DNA of 64,000 nucleotides from Stenotrophomonas koreensis (lineage in GTDB: Bacteria > Pseudomonadota > Gammaproteobacteria > Xanthomonadales > Xanthomonadaceae): the NCBI RefSeq assembly GCF_001431525.1, contig NZ_LDJH01000017.1, positions 1 to 64,000 of the forward strand, in the 5' to 3' direction. The notes under the pieces were generated by a model. It ran no database searches. It was not told the DNA's origin and saw only the letters and a list, made by a program, of their open reading frames with translations. Below, in pieces: positions 55,756 through 64,000 of this stretch (positions are counted from its first letter, which is position 1; every line of letters starts with the position of its first letter). Position numbers and translations under genes: made by a program.

Positions 55756-57293
55756 GGGGCACGCAGCTGGGTCGGGGTGGTACGGACCTGCTCGACATAC
55801 TGCGCCGGGTCGAGCAGTTGCGTGGCAATGGCCTCGGTATGGCGCATCAGCGGGCCGGCAAACACGCTCATGCCCACGCCCAGCGCCAGCAGCAGCACGG
55901 TGGCCACGGTCTCGGTCGGACGGGCCGGGGCCGCGCTCGGGTTGGGGTGCGGCACGTGGTCCTCGTCACCGGGCACGCGCCAGAACAGGCGGATGCCGGC
56001 GCGGGTCAGGCCGATGATCACCAGCAGGCTGCTGCCCAGGATCGTGGCCCAGACCCAGGCGGTCCACGCCGGTGGCACCGCGGCCAGCAGCGCGGCCTTG
56101 GCCAGGAAGCCGGACAGCGGCGGCAGCCCGGCAATGGAGACGGCGGCAACCAGGAACAGCAGCCCGGGTACCGATTTGCCCGGCAGCGGCGCGATCACGT
56201 CCTTGTGGTCGCTGGCGCGGCCACGCCGGCGCCGGATCAGGTCGGCGACCAGGAACAGCGCGGCAGCGACAAAGCTCGAATGCGCCAGGTAATACAGCCC
56301 GGCCGCCAGGGTGCCTGGCTGGCCCAGTGCAAAGGCGATGAACAGCGTCGCCGCCGACAGGATCACCAGGTAGGAAATCATCATCCGCAGCCGGGTGGAG
56401 CCGAGCACGCCGAAGGCGGCAAGCACCACCGTGGCGATGCCGGCCCACAGCAGCACGTCCTGGGCAAAGCCGGCAAACACGCCGGCCTGCGCACCGAACC
56501 ACAGGCTGGAAATGCGCAGCACCGCATACAGGCCGATCTTGGTCATGATCGCAAACAGTGCTGCCACCGCCGCCGGGGCCCGGGTATAGGCCTCCGGCAG
56601 CCACAGGTACAGCGGGCCGAGCGCGGCCTTGGCGCAGAACACCAGCAGCAGCAGCGCCAGCGCGCTGCCGGCCAGGGCCTGGTGGTCGGGCGGCAAGGCG
56701 GCCAGGCGCGGCCCCAGCTCGGCCATGTTGAGCGAGCCGGCCACCGCGTAGAGCAGGCCCAGCGCGATCAGGAACACGGTCGAGGCACTGACATTGAACA
56801 CCACGTAGTGCAGGCCGATGCGCATGCGCAGGCCACGTCCGCCGGAGAGCAGCAGGCCGTAGGAGGCGATCAGCATCACCTCGAAGAACACGAACAGGTT
56901 GAAGATGTCGCCGGTCAGGAAGGCGCCGTTGATGCCGGCCAGCTGGAACTGGAACAGGGCATGGAAATGCGGCGCGCGCCGGTCCCAGCCAGCGCAGGCA
57001 TGTAGCAGGCAGCCTGCGGCCAGCAGCAGGGTGGTGACCAGCATCCAGCTGGCCAGCGCATCGGCCACCAGCACGATGCCGAGGCGGGCCGGCCAGTCAC
57101 CGAGCAGGTAGGCACTGATGCTGCCATCGGCGGTCCGCACCGCCAGCAGGCCCACGGCAATGGCCAGTGCCGCCATCGCGGCCCAGGCAACGCTGCGCTG
57201 GACCACCGGGCCGTGCCGGCGGTGTTCGACAAACAGCGACAGCGCACCACCGATCAGCGGGATCAGGATCGGCAGGATCGGCAGGTGGTTCAT
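55752..57293 (-). CDS. mrpD: Na+/H+ antiporter subunit MrpD
   Basis: A 513-residue subunit homologous to complex I proton-pumping subunits, with about fourteen helices. FVFFEVMLIASYGLLL, the lysine in CAKAALGPLYLWLPEAYTRAPAAVAALFAIMTKIGLY and YLAHSSFVAAALFL hold the conserved acidic, lysine and histidine residues of the proton path. With MrpA it forms the antiport core. It overlaps mrpC and mrpE. Confidence 0.94.
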   Translation of the reverse strand: MNHLPILPILIPLIGGALSLFVEHRRHGPVVQRSVAWAAMAALAIAVGLLAVRTADGSISAYLLGDWPARLGIVLVADALASWMLVTTLLLAAGCLLHACAGWDRRAPHFHALFQFQLAGINGAFLTGDIFNLFVFFEVMLIASYGLLLSGGRGLRMRIGLHYVVFNVSASTVFLIALGLLYAVAGSLNMAELGPRLAALPPDHQALAGSALALLLLVFCAKAALGPLYLWLPEAYTRAPAAVAALFAIMTKIGLYAVLRISSLWFGAQAGVFAGFAQDVLLWAGIATVVLAAFGVLGSTRLRMMISYLVILSAATLFIAFALGQPGTLAAGLYYLAHSSFVAAALFLVADLIRRRRGRASDHKDVIAPLPGKSVPGLLFLVAAVSIAGLPPLSGFLAKAALLAAVPPAWTAWVWATILGSSLLVIIGLTRAGIRLFWRVPGDEDHVPHPNPSAAPARPTETVATVLLLALGVGMSVFAGPLMRHTEAIATQLLDPAQYVEQVRTTPTQLRAP

Positions 57294-57679
57294 GCCTGCT
57301 CCTCCGCATCGCTGACCGCCTGGTTGCGCGGGCTGGGCACGTCCGGCTCATGCGCATCGACATGGTCGGAATGGTTGTCGGCGCGGCTGCGCATCGCCAG
57401 CACGATGGACACGGCGGTCATCGCAAAGGCAATCACGATCGCGGTCAGCACCAGTGCCTGCGGCAACGGGTCGGTGTAGTTCGCGGCGCTGGTTTCAACG
57501 CCCTCACGCAGCACCGGGGCCTTGCCAGAGACCAGGCGGCCACCGGCGAAGATCAGCAGGTTGGTGGCATAGGACAGGAAGGTCATGCCGAGGATGACGT
57601 CAAAGCTGCGCGCGCGCAGGCACAGGTAGATGCCGATCGCAGCCAGTACGCCGATCGCGCTTGCCAGGGCCAGTTCCAT
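57290..57679 (-). CDS. mrpC: Na+/H+ antiporter subunit MrpC
   Basis: A 129-residue subunit homologous to NuoK, with three helices. MTFLSYATNLLIFAGG and DPLPQALVLTAIVIAFAMTAVSI are the conserved cores. It overlaps the mrpA stop by one base (TGATG) and mrpD by four. Confidence 0.94.
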   Translation of the reverse strand: MELALASAIGVLAAIGIYLCLRARSFDVILGMTFLSYATNLLIFAGGRLVSGKAPVLREGVETSAANYTDPLPQALVLTAIVIAFAMTAVSIVLAMRSRADNHSDHVDAHEPDVPSPRNQAVSDAEEQA

Positions 57680-60510
57680 CAGTGCATCTCCCCGGTACGG
57701 GCCGAACGGCGGGTGGGATCGATCTGCCCGTGGCGGGCGATATGGGTACGCGAGGGCTTGATCGTGCCCATCATCGACAGGATCAGCATCACCCCGCCGA
57801 ACACCACCAGGTAGACGCCGGTATCAAAGCCCATCGCGCTGGCCAGCGGGACATGGCCGATCAGCGGCAGCTCCAGGTCGGCATGCCCGGAGGTCAGGAA
57901 CGGCACCCCGAACAGCATCGACGCCATGCCGGAGAGGATGGCAATCAACAGGCCCACGCCGATGCAGCGCACGTAGTCAAAGCCAAAGCGCGATTCCACC
58001 GAGGCGGTGCCCTGGATCACGTACTGGATCAGCAGCGGTACCGCCAGCACCAGGCCGGCGATGAAGCCGCCGCCCGGCGCGTTGTGGCCGCGCATGAACA
58101 GGAAGATCGACACGGTCAGGGTCAGCGGGAACATGATCTGGGCCAGGTCGGCCGGTACCGGCAGCTGCAGCGGCGGGCCGGGCATGATCTGCTCCGGTGC
58201 CATCCGGGTGCGCCGCAGCAGCGCATGCACCACCAGTGCGGCGATACCGAACACGGCGATCTCGCCGAAGGTATCAAAACCGCGGAAGTCCACCAGGATC
58301 ACGTTGACCACGTTGCTGCCATAGGCCTCGGGCAACGAGCGGGCAAGCATCTCACCGGAGATGGTGTTCGGCGGCAGGGTCATTGCGGTGTAGGCCAGCG
58401 CCGCCATGCCGGCACCACCGGCAATGGCAATGACCGCATCGCGGCGGACTTTCCAGCGCGAACGCTCGCCCGGCGAGGTAGCCGGCAGGTAGTTCAGCGC
58501 CAGCAGCATCAGCACCAGGGTGACCATTTCCACCATCAGCTGGGTCAGGGCCAGGTCCGGGGCGGACAGGAACACGAACACCATGCTCACCATCAGCCCG
58601 CTGCCACCGATCACCAGCACCGCCAGCAGGCGCTGGCGGTACAGGAACAGCCCGGCCAGCGCGCAGGCGATCATCACCAGCCACAACGCCCAGCCCAGCA
58701 ACGGCAACGGCTGCGGTGCCGGCCAGTGCGGGCGGACGACGTCGGCGCCCAGCCACGGCGCGGCAGCGGCGGCGATGGCGACCACGAACAGGGCGGCGAG
58801 CATGCGCTGCAGGCTGCCGTTGGCCAGCCACTGGGTGCTGCGGTGGGTCAGGGTGAACAGGGCCAGCAGCAGGCGATCGAACAGGGCCTTGCCCTGCGAG
58901 CGCGGGTCATGGCGATGGATGCCTGCCCAGCGGCGCAGGCCGGCATACAGCGCGATGCCACCGGCGATGCCGCCCAGGCTGATCAGCAGCGGGGTATTGA
59001 TGCCGTGCCACAACGCCAGCTGGTAGTCCGGCTGGGCCGTGCCGAGGATGGCGCCGGCGGCGGTGTGCAGGGTCGGGCCGGCGACCAGCGCCGGGGCGAT
59101 GCCCACCGCCAGGCACAGCGCGACCAGCAGCGCCACCGGGGCCCACATCCCCGCCGGCGGGTCGTGCGGATGAGCGTCGACCTGGCGCGGGCCGGTGCCG
59201 AAGAAGGTCTCGTAGACCAGGCGCAGGCTGTAGGCCGCACCGAGCAGTCCGGCCAGGCCGGCGGCTACGATCAGCGCGCTGCGGAACCCGGCCGGGCCGG
59301 GCGCGAGCAGCACCTCGGCCAGCAGCATTTCCTTGGACAAAAAGCCGTTGAGCAGCGGGAAACCGGCCATCGCCAGCGAGCCGACCACGGTCAGCAGCGC
59401 GGTCACCGGCATCAGCGCCTTGAGCCCGCCGAGGCGGCGCAGGTCGCGGGTGTGGGTTTCGTGGTCGACAATGCCGGCGGCCATGAACAGCGAGGCCTTG
59501 AAGGTGGCGTGGTTGAGGATGTGGAACACCCCGGCCACCACCGCCATCGGTGCCGACAGCCCGAACAGCAGGGTGATCAGGCCGAGGTGGGAGATGGTCG
59601 AATAGGCCAGTACGCCCTTGAGGTCATGCTGCAGCAGCGCATTGACCGCGCCGATCAGCAGGGTGGTGGCGCCGACCGAGCACACCACCCAGGTGAACAG
59701 CTCGCTGCCGGCCAGGGCCGGGTGCAGCCGGGCCAGCAGGAACACGCCGGCCTTCACCATCGTGGCCGAGTGCAGGTAGGCCGAGACCGGGGTCGGCGCG
59801 GCCATTGCATGCGGCAGCCAGAAGTGGAACGGGAACTGCGCGCTCTTGGTGAAGATGCCCAGCAGCACCAGCACCAGTGCATACGGGTACAGCGCACTGG
59901 CGCGGATCGTATCGCCCGCGGCCAGCACCGCATCCAGATCAAAGCTGCCGACGATGCGGCCGATCAGCAGCACCCCGGCCAGCAGGGCCAGGCCACCACC
60001 GCCGGTGATGATCAATGCCATCCGCGCGCCTTCACGCGCGTCCTTGCGGTGCGACCAGAAGCCGATCAGCAGGAACGAGCTGATCGAGGTCAGTTCCCAC
60101 AGCACCATCAGCAGCAGCAGGTTGCCGGAGATCACCATGCCCAGCATGGCGCCCATGAACAGCATCAGGTAGCAGAAAAAGCGCTGCGCGTTGTCCTGCG
60201 CGGACAGGTAATGGCGGGCGTACTGCACCACCAGCGCGCCGATGCCCAGCACCAGCGCGGCGAACAGCCAGGCCAGTCCGTCCATGCGCAGGGTCACGGC
60301 CAGGCCGAGGGATTCCACCCAGGGGTAGCTGATCCGGTGCACCTGGCCGGCAAACACCGCCGGGGTCAGCAGCGCCAGCACCAGCAGGCCGGCAAGCGGG
60401 GCCGACAACGCCAGCCAACCGGCGTGATGACGCGAGATCCGTGGCCACGCGGCCAGGCCGGTGGCGGCGAGAAAGGGCAGCAGCAACAGCAGCAATAACA
60501 AGGACGGCAT
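57679..60510 (-). CDS. mrpA: Na+/H+ antiporter fused MrpA-MrpB subunit
   Basis: A 943-residue protein joining MrpA (about 1-770) and MrpB (about 790-930). The NuoL-like part carries SFLLIGFWSHRKDAREGARMA, WLPHAMAAPTPVSAYLHSATMVKAGVFLLAR and the GVLAYSTISHLGLI segment; the MrpB part is marked by GHNAPGGGFIAGL. The fusion is the usual form in proteobacteria (MrpA'). The complex exchanges cytoplasmic Na+ for external H+ and supports growth at high pH or salt. It opens the mrpA(B)CDEFG operon, preceded by an AT-rich leader (60540-60590). Confidence 0.95.
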   Translation of the reverse strand: MPSLLLLLLLLPFLAATGLAAWPRISRHHAGWLALSAPLAGLLVLALLTPAVFAGQVHRISYPWVESLGLAVTLRMDGLAWLFAALVLGIGALVVQYARHYLSAQDNAQRFFCYLMLFMGAMLGMVISGNLLLLMVLWELTSISSFLLIGFWSHRKDAREGARMALIITGGGGLALLAGVLLIGRIVGSFDLDAVLAAGDTIRASALYPYALVLVLLGIFTKSAQFPFHFWLPHAMAAPTPVSAYLHSATMVKAGVFLLARLHPALAGSELFTWVVCSVGATTLLIGAVNALLQHDLKGVLAYSTISHLGLITLLFGLSAPMAVVAGVFHILNHATFKASLFMAAGIVDHETHTRDLRRLGGLKALMPVTALLTVVGSLAMAGFPLLNGFLSKEMLLAEVLLAPGPAGFRSALIVAAGLAGLLGAAYSLRLVYETFFGTGPRQVDAHPHDPPAGMWAPVALLVALCLAVGIAPALVAGPTLHTAAGAILGTAQPDYQLALWHGINTPLLISLGGIAGGIALYAGLRRWAGIHRHDPRSQGKALFDRLLLALFTLTHRSTQWLANGSLQRMLAALFVVAIAAAAAPWLGADVVRPHWPAPQPLPLLGWALWLVMIACALAGLFLYRQRLLAVLVIGGSGLMVSMVFVFLSAPDLALTQLMVEMVTLVLMLLALNYLPATSPGERSRWKVRRDAVIAIAGGAGMAALAYTAMTLPPNTISGEMLARSLPEAYGSNVVNVILVDFRGFDTFGEIAVFGIAALVVHALLRRTRMAPEQIMPGPPLQLPVPADLAQIMFPLTLTVSIFLFMRGHNAPGGGFIAGLVLAVPLLIQYVIQGTASVESRFGFDYVRCIGVGLLIAILSGMASMLFGVPFLTSGHADLELPLIGHVPLASAMGFDTGVYLVVFGGVMLILSMMGTIKPSRTHIARHGQIDPTRRSARTGEMH

Positions 60511-60590
60511 GCAGGGAGTACGTCGATCCGCTGGCAGGCCGATCAGTCTAACAGTCTGTTTTTACTCGACGACAGCCTTTTTTTAATGAT

Positions 60591-61511
60591 TTATTCATCT
60601 TTATTGCCACGCAGCGGATCCCCTCGCACCAGCAAGGTATCGGTTTGCGCTGCTCCCAGCAGGCGTTGTGCATTGCTGCCCAGCAGCAGCGTGGACAGTG
60701 CACTGCGTCCATGTGCGCCGACCACCATCAGGTCGCTGTCGTGGTCGCGCACATAGCGGCTGACCACGCGCGCGGGTTCACCGTCATCGCTGATCAACTG
60801 AATGCGCTGGCGCAGGTCGTCGCTGAGCTGGCAGGCGGCCAGGAACTCCCGGCCCAGGGCATTGGCGCTGCGCCGCGCCTGTTCTTCCAGGCGGTCACGC
60901 GGTGTGGTGAGCAGCCCCGCGCGCGGCAGTTCCAGGGCATGCACCAGACTCAGCTGCAACGGCTCGCCAAACAAGCCCAGGGCGGTTTCCAGGGCGCGTT
61001 GGCTGTGGGCGGAGTGGTCGTTGGCCAGGACCATCGTGCGGTAATCGTTGTGCTGGCGGTTGCGTACCAGCAGCACCGGCACCGGGCTGTGGCGTGCCAG
61101 CCAGAGCACGGTGGAACCCAGTCGCGGCTGCTCGAAAATCGCATCCCGCGCCAGCCCGGTCAGGATCAGGCCACAGTCCTCTTCGGCCGCCACCTGGATG
61201 ATGCCCGGCCCGACCGGACCCTGTTGCAGCCGCAGCGCCACCTCGATACCGTCAGCGCGCCCGTCCAGGTCACGCTGCAGGCGGCGCTGCGCATACGCCT
61301 GCGGCGACAGCGATGGTCCCCAGTCGGCCTGGCCAAACAGTTCTTCGCTGAGCTCGTGCTGTTCCAGCGGCGGCAACACGCTGACCACGACCAGGCGTGC
61401 CTGCCACTGCCGTGCCAGGCCGATGGCCCGGTCCAGGGCACGGTCACAGCGCGAGCTCAGGTCGGTGGCGAGCAATACCGCACGTGGCGGCAGGGGGGAA
61501 AGGGCGGTCAT
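60591..61511 (-). CDS. Tandem universal stress protein (UspA family)
   Basis: A 306-residue protein of two UspA domains (about 1-150 and 155-300). The second has a standard nucleotide-binding signature, GAHGRSALSTLLLGS; the first has only the weaker GLARDAIFEQPRLGSTVLWL form, so it may not bind ATP. Such tandem proteins support survival under stress. Start ATG 61511, with AGGAAG nearby. It lies on the same strand just upstream of the mrp operon, so salt stress could be a shared theme. Confidence 0.87.
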   Translation of the reverse strand: MTALSPLPPRAVLLATDLSSRCDRALDRAIGLARQWQARLVVVSVLPPLEQHELSEELFGQADWGPSLSPQAYAQRRLQRDLDGRADGIEVALRLQQGPVGPGIIQVAAEEDCGLILTGLARDAIFEQPRLGSTVLWLARHSPVPVLLVRNRQHNDYRTMVLANDHSAHSQRALETALGLFGEPLQLSLVHALELPRAGLLTTPRDRLEEQARRSANALGREFLAACQLSDDLRQRIQLISDDGEPARVVSRYVRDHDSDLMVVGAHGRSALSTLLLGSNAQRLLGAAQTDTLLVRGDPLRGNKDE

Positions 61512-61576
61512 GTCGCTTCCTGCAGGCTTGAGTAACCGCATCAGTCTAGCCAGCGCGCGCAGGCTATGCTGATTGC

Positions 61577-62464
61577 ATGCACATCTCCACCAACTCCCCT
61601 GCACGCTCGGCCGTGGTCTTCGGTGCCAGCGGGCAGATCGGCGCGGCCCTGCTGCAGCGCCTGCTCGCCGCGGGCTGGCAGGTGCATGCGGTTTCGCGCC
61701 AGGCGCGTCAAGACACGGCCGCGTTGCAGTGGCTGCAGGGTGATCTGGACAATCCGCCGCCATTGCCGGCCAGGCCCGACGTGGTGTTCAGTTGCGGCCC
61801 GCTGGATGCCTTCGCGCGCTGGTATCAGCGCCATGCCCTGGTGGGTGTCCGGGTGATTGCATTCAGCTCGACCAGCGTGCTGGTCAAGCACACTTCGCCT
61901 GATCCGGCCGAGCGTGACCTGGCCGTTCGCCTGGCCAGCGCCGAGCACGCCGTGTTCGCCCATGCCCGTGACCAGCAGGCAGATGCCACGATCCTGCGGC
62001 CAACACTGGTCTGGGGTGCGGGCATGGACCGCAGCCTGAGCCGGATCGCCGCCCTGGCCCGGCACTGGGGGTGGTTCGTATTGCCGCGCAGCGCCCAGGG
62101 CGCCCGTCAGCCAGTGCACGTGGATGACCTGGCCGCTGCCGCGCTGGCGGTGCTGGACTGCCGCGCCGCCCATGGCCAGAACTATGCGCTGGCGGGCGGT
62201 CAGGTGCTGAGCTACTGGCAAATGGTGCAGCGGGTCCTGCTGGCCTTGCCACGCCGGCCACGCCTGTTGCCGGTGCCGGACTGGCTGTTCCGTGCACTGG
62301 TGGTGCTGGCCCGGCGCAGCGGTCTTCTACACGGGTTCGGGTCGGCCGTGCAGGCGCGGATGGCGCAGGACCTGGTGTTCGATATCGAGCCGGCACGGCG
62401 CGATTTCGGCTACGCACCGCGTGGTTTTTCACCCACGCCTGCCGAGTTGGGGTTGACTCAGTAA
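61577..62464 (+). CDS. NAD-dependent epimerase/dehydratase-like protein
   Basis: A 295-residue extended-SDR protein. The cofactor motif GASGQIGAALLQRLLAAGW lies near 17-35, a WGAGMDRSLSRI loop and RQPVHVDDLAAAALAVLD at about 180-195 are typical of the family, and the C-terminus is helical. The usual YxxxK is not evident, so catalysis may be lost or rely on other residues. It is divergent from the Usp gene by 65 bases and overlaps the convergent Mpo1-like gene by seven. Confidence 0.8.
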   Translation: MHISTNSPARSAVVFGASGQIGAALLQRLLAAGWQVHAVSRQARQDTAALQWLQGDLDNPPPLPARPDVVFSCGPLDAFARWYQRHALVGVRVIAFSSTSVLVKHTSPDPAERDLAVRLASAEHAVFAHARDQQADATILRPTLVWGAGMDRSLSRIAALARHWGWFVLPRSAQGARQPVHVDDLAAAALAVLDCRAAHGQNYALAGGQVLSYWQMVQRVLLALPRRPRLLPVPDWLFRALVVLARRSGLLHGFGSAVQARMAQDLVFDIEPARRDFGYAPRGFSPTPAELGLTQ

Positions 62465-62937
62465 CGCCAGCCCATCTGGCGGTAGGCCTTGGCCATCACC
62501 CAGGCAGGGCCCACCAGCAGATAGACCAGGTCGGTGAGAAAACTCGGGCGGCGGCCTTCCAGCCGGTGGCCGATGAACTGGGCGGCCCAGCCCAGCACGA
62601 AGACCGCGACCGCAGCCTGGCCAAGCACGCGCAGGCCGTAATGCTGTTCGACCAGCCGGCACAGCATCGCCGCCAGGAAGAATGCGGCCAGCATGCCGTA
62701 GCCCAGTGCGCGCGATTGCCGGTTGTACCAGCACCAGGCGGCAAACATCGCCAGCGCCGACCACACCCCCGGTTTGAACCAGGTGATCAACGGCGGCAGG
62801 CACCAGAGCAGGGCAATCACCGACCAGGCAATGGCCGGAACCGCCACCACGTGGATGGCCTGGTTGGTGCGGTGGCGATGATCGTCGCTGTAGCGGGCAA
62901 ACAGCTGGGCCAGACGCGCGGACAGGGGTTGGAACAT
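62458..62937 (-). CDS. DUF962/Mpo1-like membrane protein
   Basis: A 159-residue protein with four or five helices. The conserved YSDDHRHRTNQAIHVVAVPAIAWS (with His pairs) and AQFIGHRLEGRRPS segments match the Mpo1/YGL010W family, of which the yeast member is an Fe-dependent 2-hydroxy fatty acid dioxygenase. The His residues for metal binding are present. Start: ATG 62937 behind GGGAGG; a longer frame from 62991 is poorer. Confidence 0.85.
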   Translation of the reverse strand: MFQPLSARLAQLFARYSDDHRHRTNQAIHVVAVPAIAWSVIALLWCLPPLITWFKPGVWSALAMFAAWCWYNRQSRALGYGMLAAFFLAAMLCRLVEQHYGLRVLGQAAVAVFVLGWAAQFIGHRLEGRRPSFLTDLVYLLVGPAWVMAKAYRQMGWRY

Positions 62938-62982
62938 GGGTGCCTCCCGGACAGGGGTATCAGGGTAATGGCAACCACAGCT

Positions 62983-63013
62983 GCTGACCACGCTGCATGG
63001 CAGCGTGGTCAGC
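62983..63013 (-). terminator. Strong terminator of the M23 effector gene
   Basis: GCTGACCACGCTGC (62983-62996) and GCAGCGTGGTCAGC (63000-63013), a perfect 14-base stem with a 3-base loop, begins eight bases past the stop of the minus-strand gene. No T run follows on the minus strand. Confidence 0.6.
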
Positions 63014-63021
63014 GCCTGCCT

Positions 63022-64000
63022 TTAGACGCTCATGGCCGCAGACGCCTGCCGGCTGTGCTGCTGCTCCTGCTGCTGCGTCAGCACCTGCAGTTGCTGGCTG
63101 CTGTCCTGCAGCGACGGTGCATTGCCGGCCAGGTCGACACTGGCGCGGAAACCGGGTGTGGTGCCGATCACATGCGCGGTGGAGCCGTTGACATGGACCT
63201 GCTGCACCTTGTCCGGTGCATCGATGCCGGCCTTCCAGGCGCAGGTCGCCGCCTGGGCGATCTTTTCCGCCGACAGCCCGTCAGGCAGGCAGCCCTTGAG
63301 CTTCTGGAACAGCGGCATCTCCTGCACCGACGGTGCAGCCGCCGCCGGCTGGGCCTGGGCCGGCTTCAGCTCGCGGCCGAGGGCCGCGTCCAGCGCCTGG
63401 CGGGTCTGTGGCCCGACCACGCCATCGGGCGTGAGGTTGTTGGCCTTCTGGAACGCCTCCACCGCCTGCCCGGTGCTGTTGCCGAAGCTGCCGTCCACCG
63501 ACAACGGGCGGCCGCGGGCATCGGTCACCCCGAGCTGGTTGAGCTGGGCCTGCAGGGTCTGCACGGCCGGGCCGATACTGCCCTGCTGTGGCAAGGCCTT
63601 CTGGCTGGCCAGTGCGCCCAGCGTGGCCGGGCCGGCAATCCCGTCAATCTCCAGCCCGTGGTCCTTCTGGAAGGCACGCACGGCATGGGTGGTGTTGGCG
63701 CCGGCGATGCCGTCGACCTGCAACGGTCTGCCCTGCAGGCCGGTGTAGCCCAGAGCGGCAAGCTTTTCCTGCATGCCACGGGTATCCAGGGAGGGCATGG
63801 CATCGCCGCCGACGCTGACCTGGCGGCCGTTCCAGAACGACACCGGGTCGATGATGGTGCCGGCCGGGTTGCGCAGCTGGTAATGCACATGCTGGGCGTA
63901 CTGGTTGGGGCCTTCCGGGCCACGCCCACCCATGGTGCCGATCGGCTGGCCGGCACGCACGCTGTCGCCTTCCTTGACGCTGCGGCTGTGCAGGTGCAGC
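63022..64000 (-). CDS. Putative X-T4SS effector: M23 peptidase, two PG-binding domains, shared C-terminal domain (5' end outside window)
   Basis: A partial gene; the frame is open to the right edge. The visible part begins LHLHSRSVKEGDSVRAGQPIG-like and has HVHYQLR with DPVSFW, the end of an M23 (LytM) zinc endopeptidase. Two peptidoglycan-binding repeats follow (about 57-130 and 130-205 of the residues counted from GTG 63960, each starting Q-G or P-Q-Q-G and ending in AVEAFQKANNL- or AVRAFQKDHG-type motifs). The last 96 residues form the domain shared with the DUF6973 gene, including GIDAPDKV and TPGFRASVD, with a Gln-rich tail. No signal peptide is visible in this part. Inferred: a wall-cleaving effector sent into rival cells, with its immunity gene probably upstream, beyond the window. 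Confidence 0.8.
   Translation of the reverse strand, partial: LHLHSRSVKEGDSVRAGQPIGTMGGRGPEGPNQYAQHVHYQLRNPAGTIIDPVSFWNGRQVSVGGDAMPSLDTRGMQEKLAALGYTGLQGRPLQVDGIAGANTTHAVRAFQKDHGLEIDGIAGPATLGALASQKALPQQGSIGPAVQTLQAQLNQLGVTDARGRPLSVDGSFGNSTGQAVEAFQKANNLTPDGVVGPQTRQALDAALGRELKPAQAQPAAAAPSVQEMPLFQKLKGCLPDGLSAEKIAQAATCAWKAGIDAPDKVQQVHVNGSTAHVIGTTPGFRASVDLAGNAPSLQDSSQQLQVLTQQQEQQHSRQASAAMSV

Noticed and set aside
57661..60498. 945-codon open frame antisense to mrpA
   Set aside because: Gln/His/Arg-rich with no domain; the sense frame is a clear fused MrpA-MrpB.

Overview
The window reads as chromosomal DNA of a high-GC gammaproteobacterium of the family Xanthomonadaceae (Lysobacteraceae), most likely Stenotrophomonas or a close relative. 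The evidence is the gene content: TonB-dependent receptors, a homogentisate pathway under a MarR regulator, a six-gene Mrp antiporter with fused A and B subunits, two genes that look like Xanthomonadaceae type IV secretion (X-T4SS) killing effectors, and short GTAG-headed REP-like stem-loops between genes. No rRNA, tRNA, CRISPR array, complete insertion sequence or prophage was seen. Coding density is high, and most genes sit in short, tightly overlapping operons.

Left part (1-8,500). A TonB-dependent receptor (5' end outside the window) is translationally coupled to two periplasmic glycerophosphodiester phosphodiesterases, suggesting an uptake-and-cleavage unit for glycerophosphodiesters. 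An accessory-looking stretch follows (about 3,240-7,660). It holds degenerate extragenic repeats, an (ACGGCA)8 array, an unknown secreted protein, a frameshifted lipoprotein gene, a lipoprotein/DUF6973-like pair that looks like an immunity/effector couple, and a truncated VOC gene coupled to a DUF1428 gene.

Middle-left (8,100-22,600). A small FKBP isomerase and a second TonB receptor with a divergent PepSY protein come first. A series of small stress-type proteins follows (PNPOx-like, ferritin-like, YetF-like, YdhR-like). Then come two paralogous Trp-rich unknowns, an SPFH protein overlapped by a double zinc-ribbon membrane protein, an acyltransferase, a HAD phosphatase and several small conserved proteins.

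Middle (22,500-38,300). This part has a FAD oxidoreductase, a radical SAM/partner pair tied by family to DNA repair but lacking the often-fused UDG domain, a lipocalin, a FUSC-type exporter, a DUF3772-type MscS channel, an ABC1/UbiB-family atypical kinase, a DUF808 membrane protein, a degenerate GGDEF protein, and several oxidoreductases and small proteins.

Right part (38,300-64,000). An E1alpha-E1beta-E2 2-oxo acid dehydrogenase operon is followed by a large modular secreted nuclease, an AbgT-family and a POT-family transporter with a good promoter and operator candidate, and the MarR/hpd/hmgA tyrosine-catabolic locus. Next are mrpA(B)CDEFG, a tandem universal stress protein, an NAD-dependent epimerase-like protein and a Mpo1-like membrane protein. 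At the right edge is a gene for an M23 peptidase with peptidoglycan-binding domains. Its C-terminal domain matches that of the DUF6973 gene 57 kb away (25 of 74 residues identical, no gaps), which ties both genes to the same presumed secretion route.
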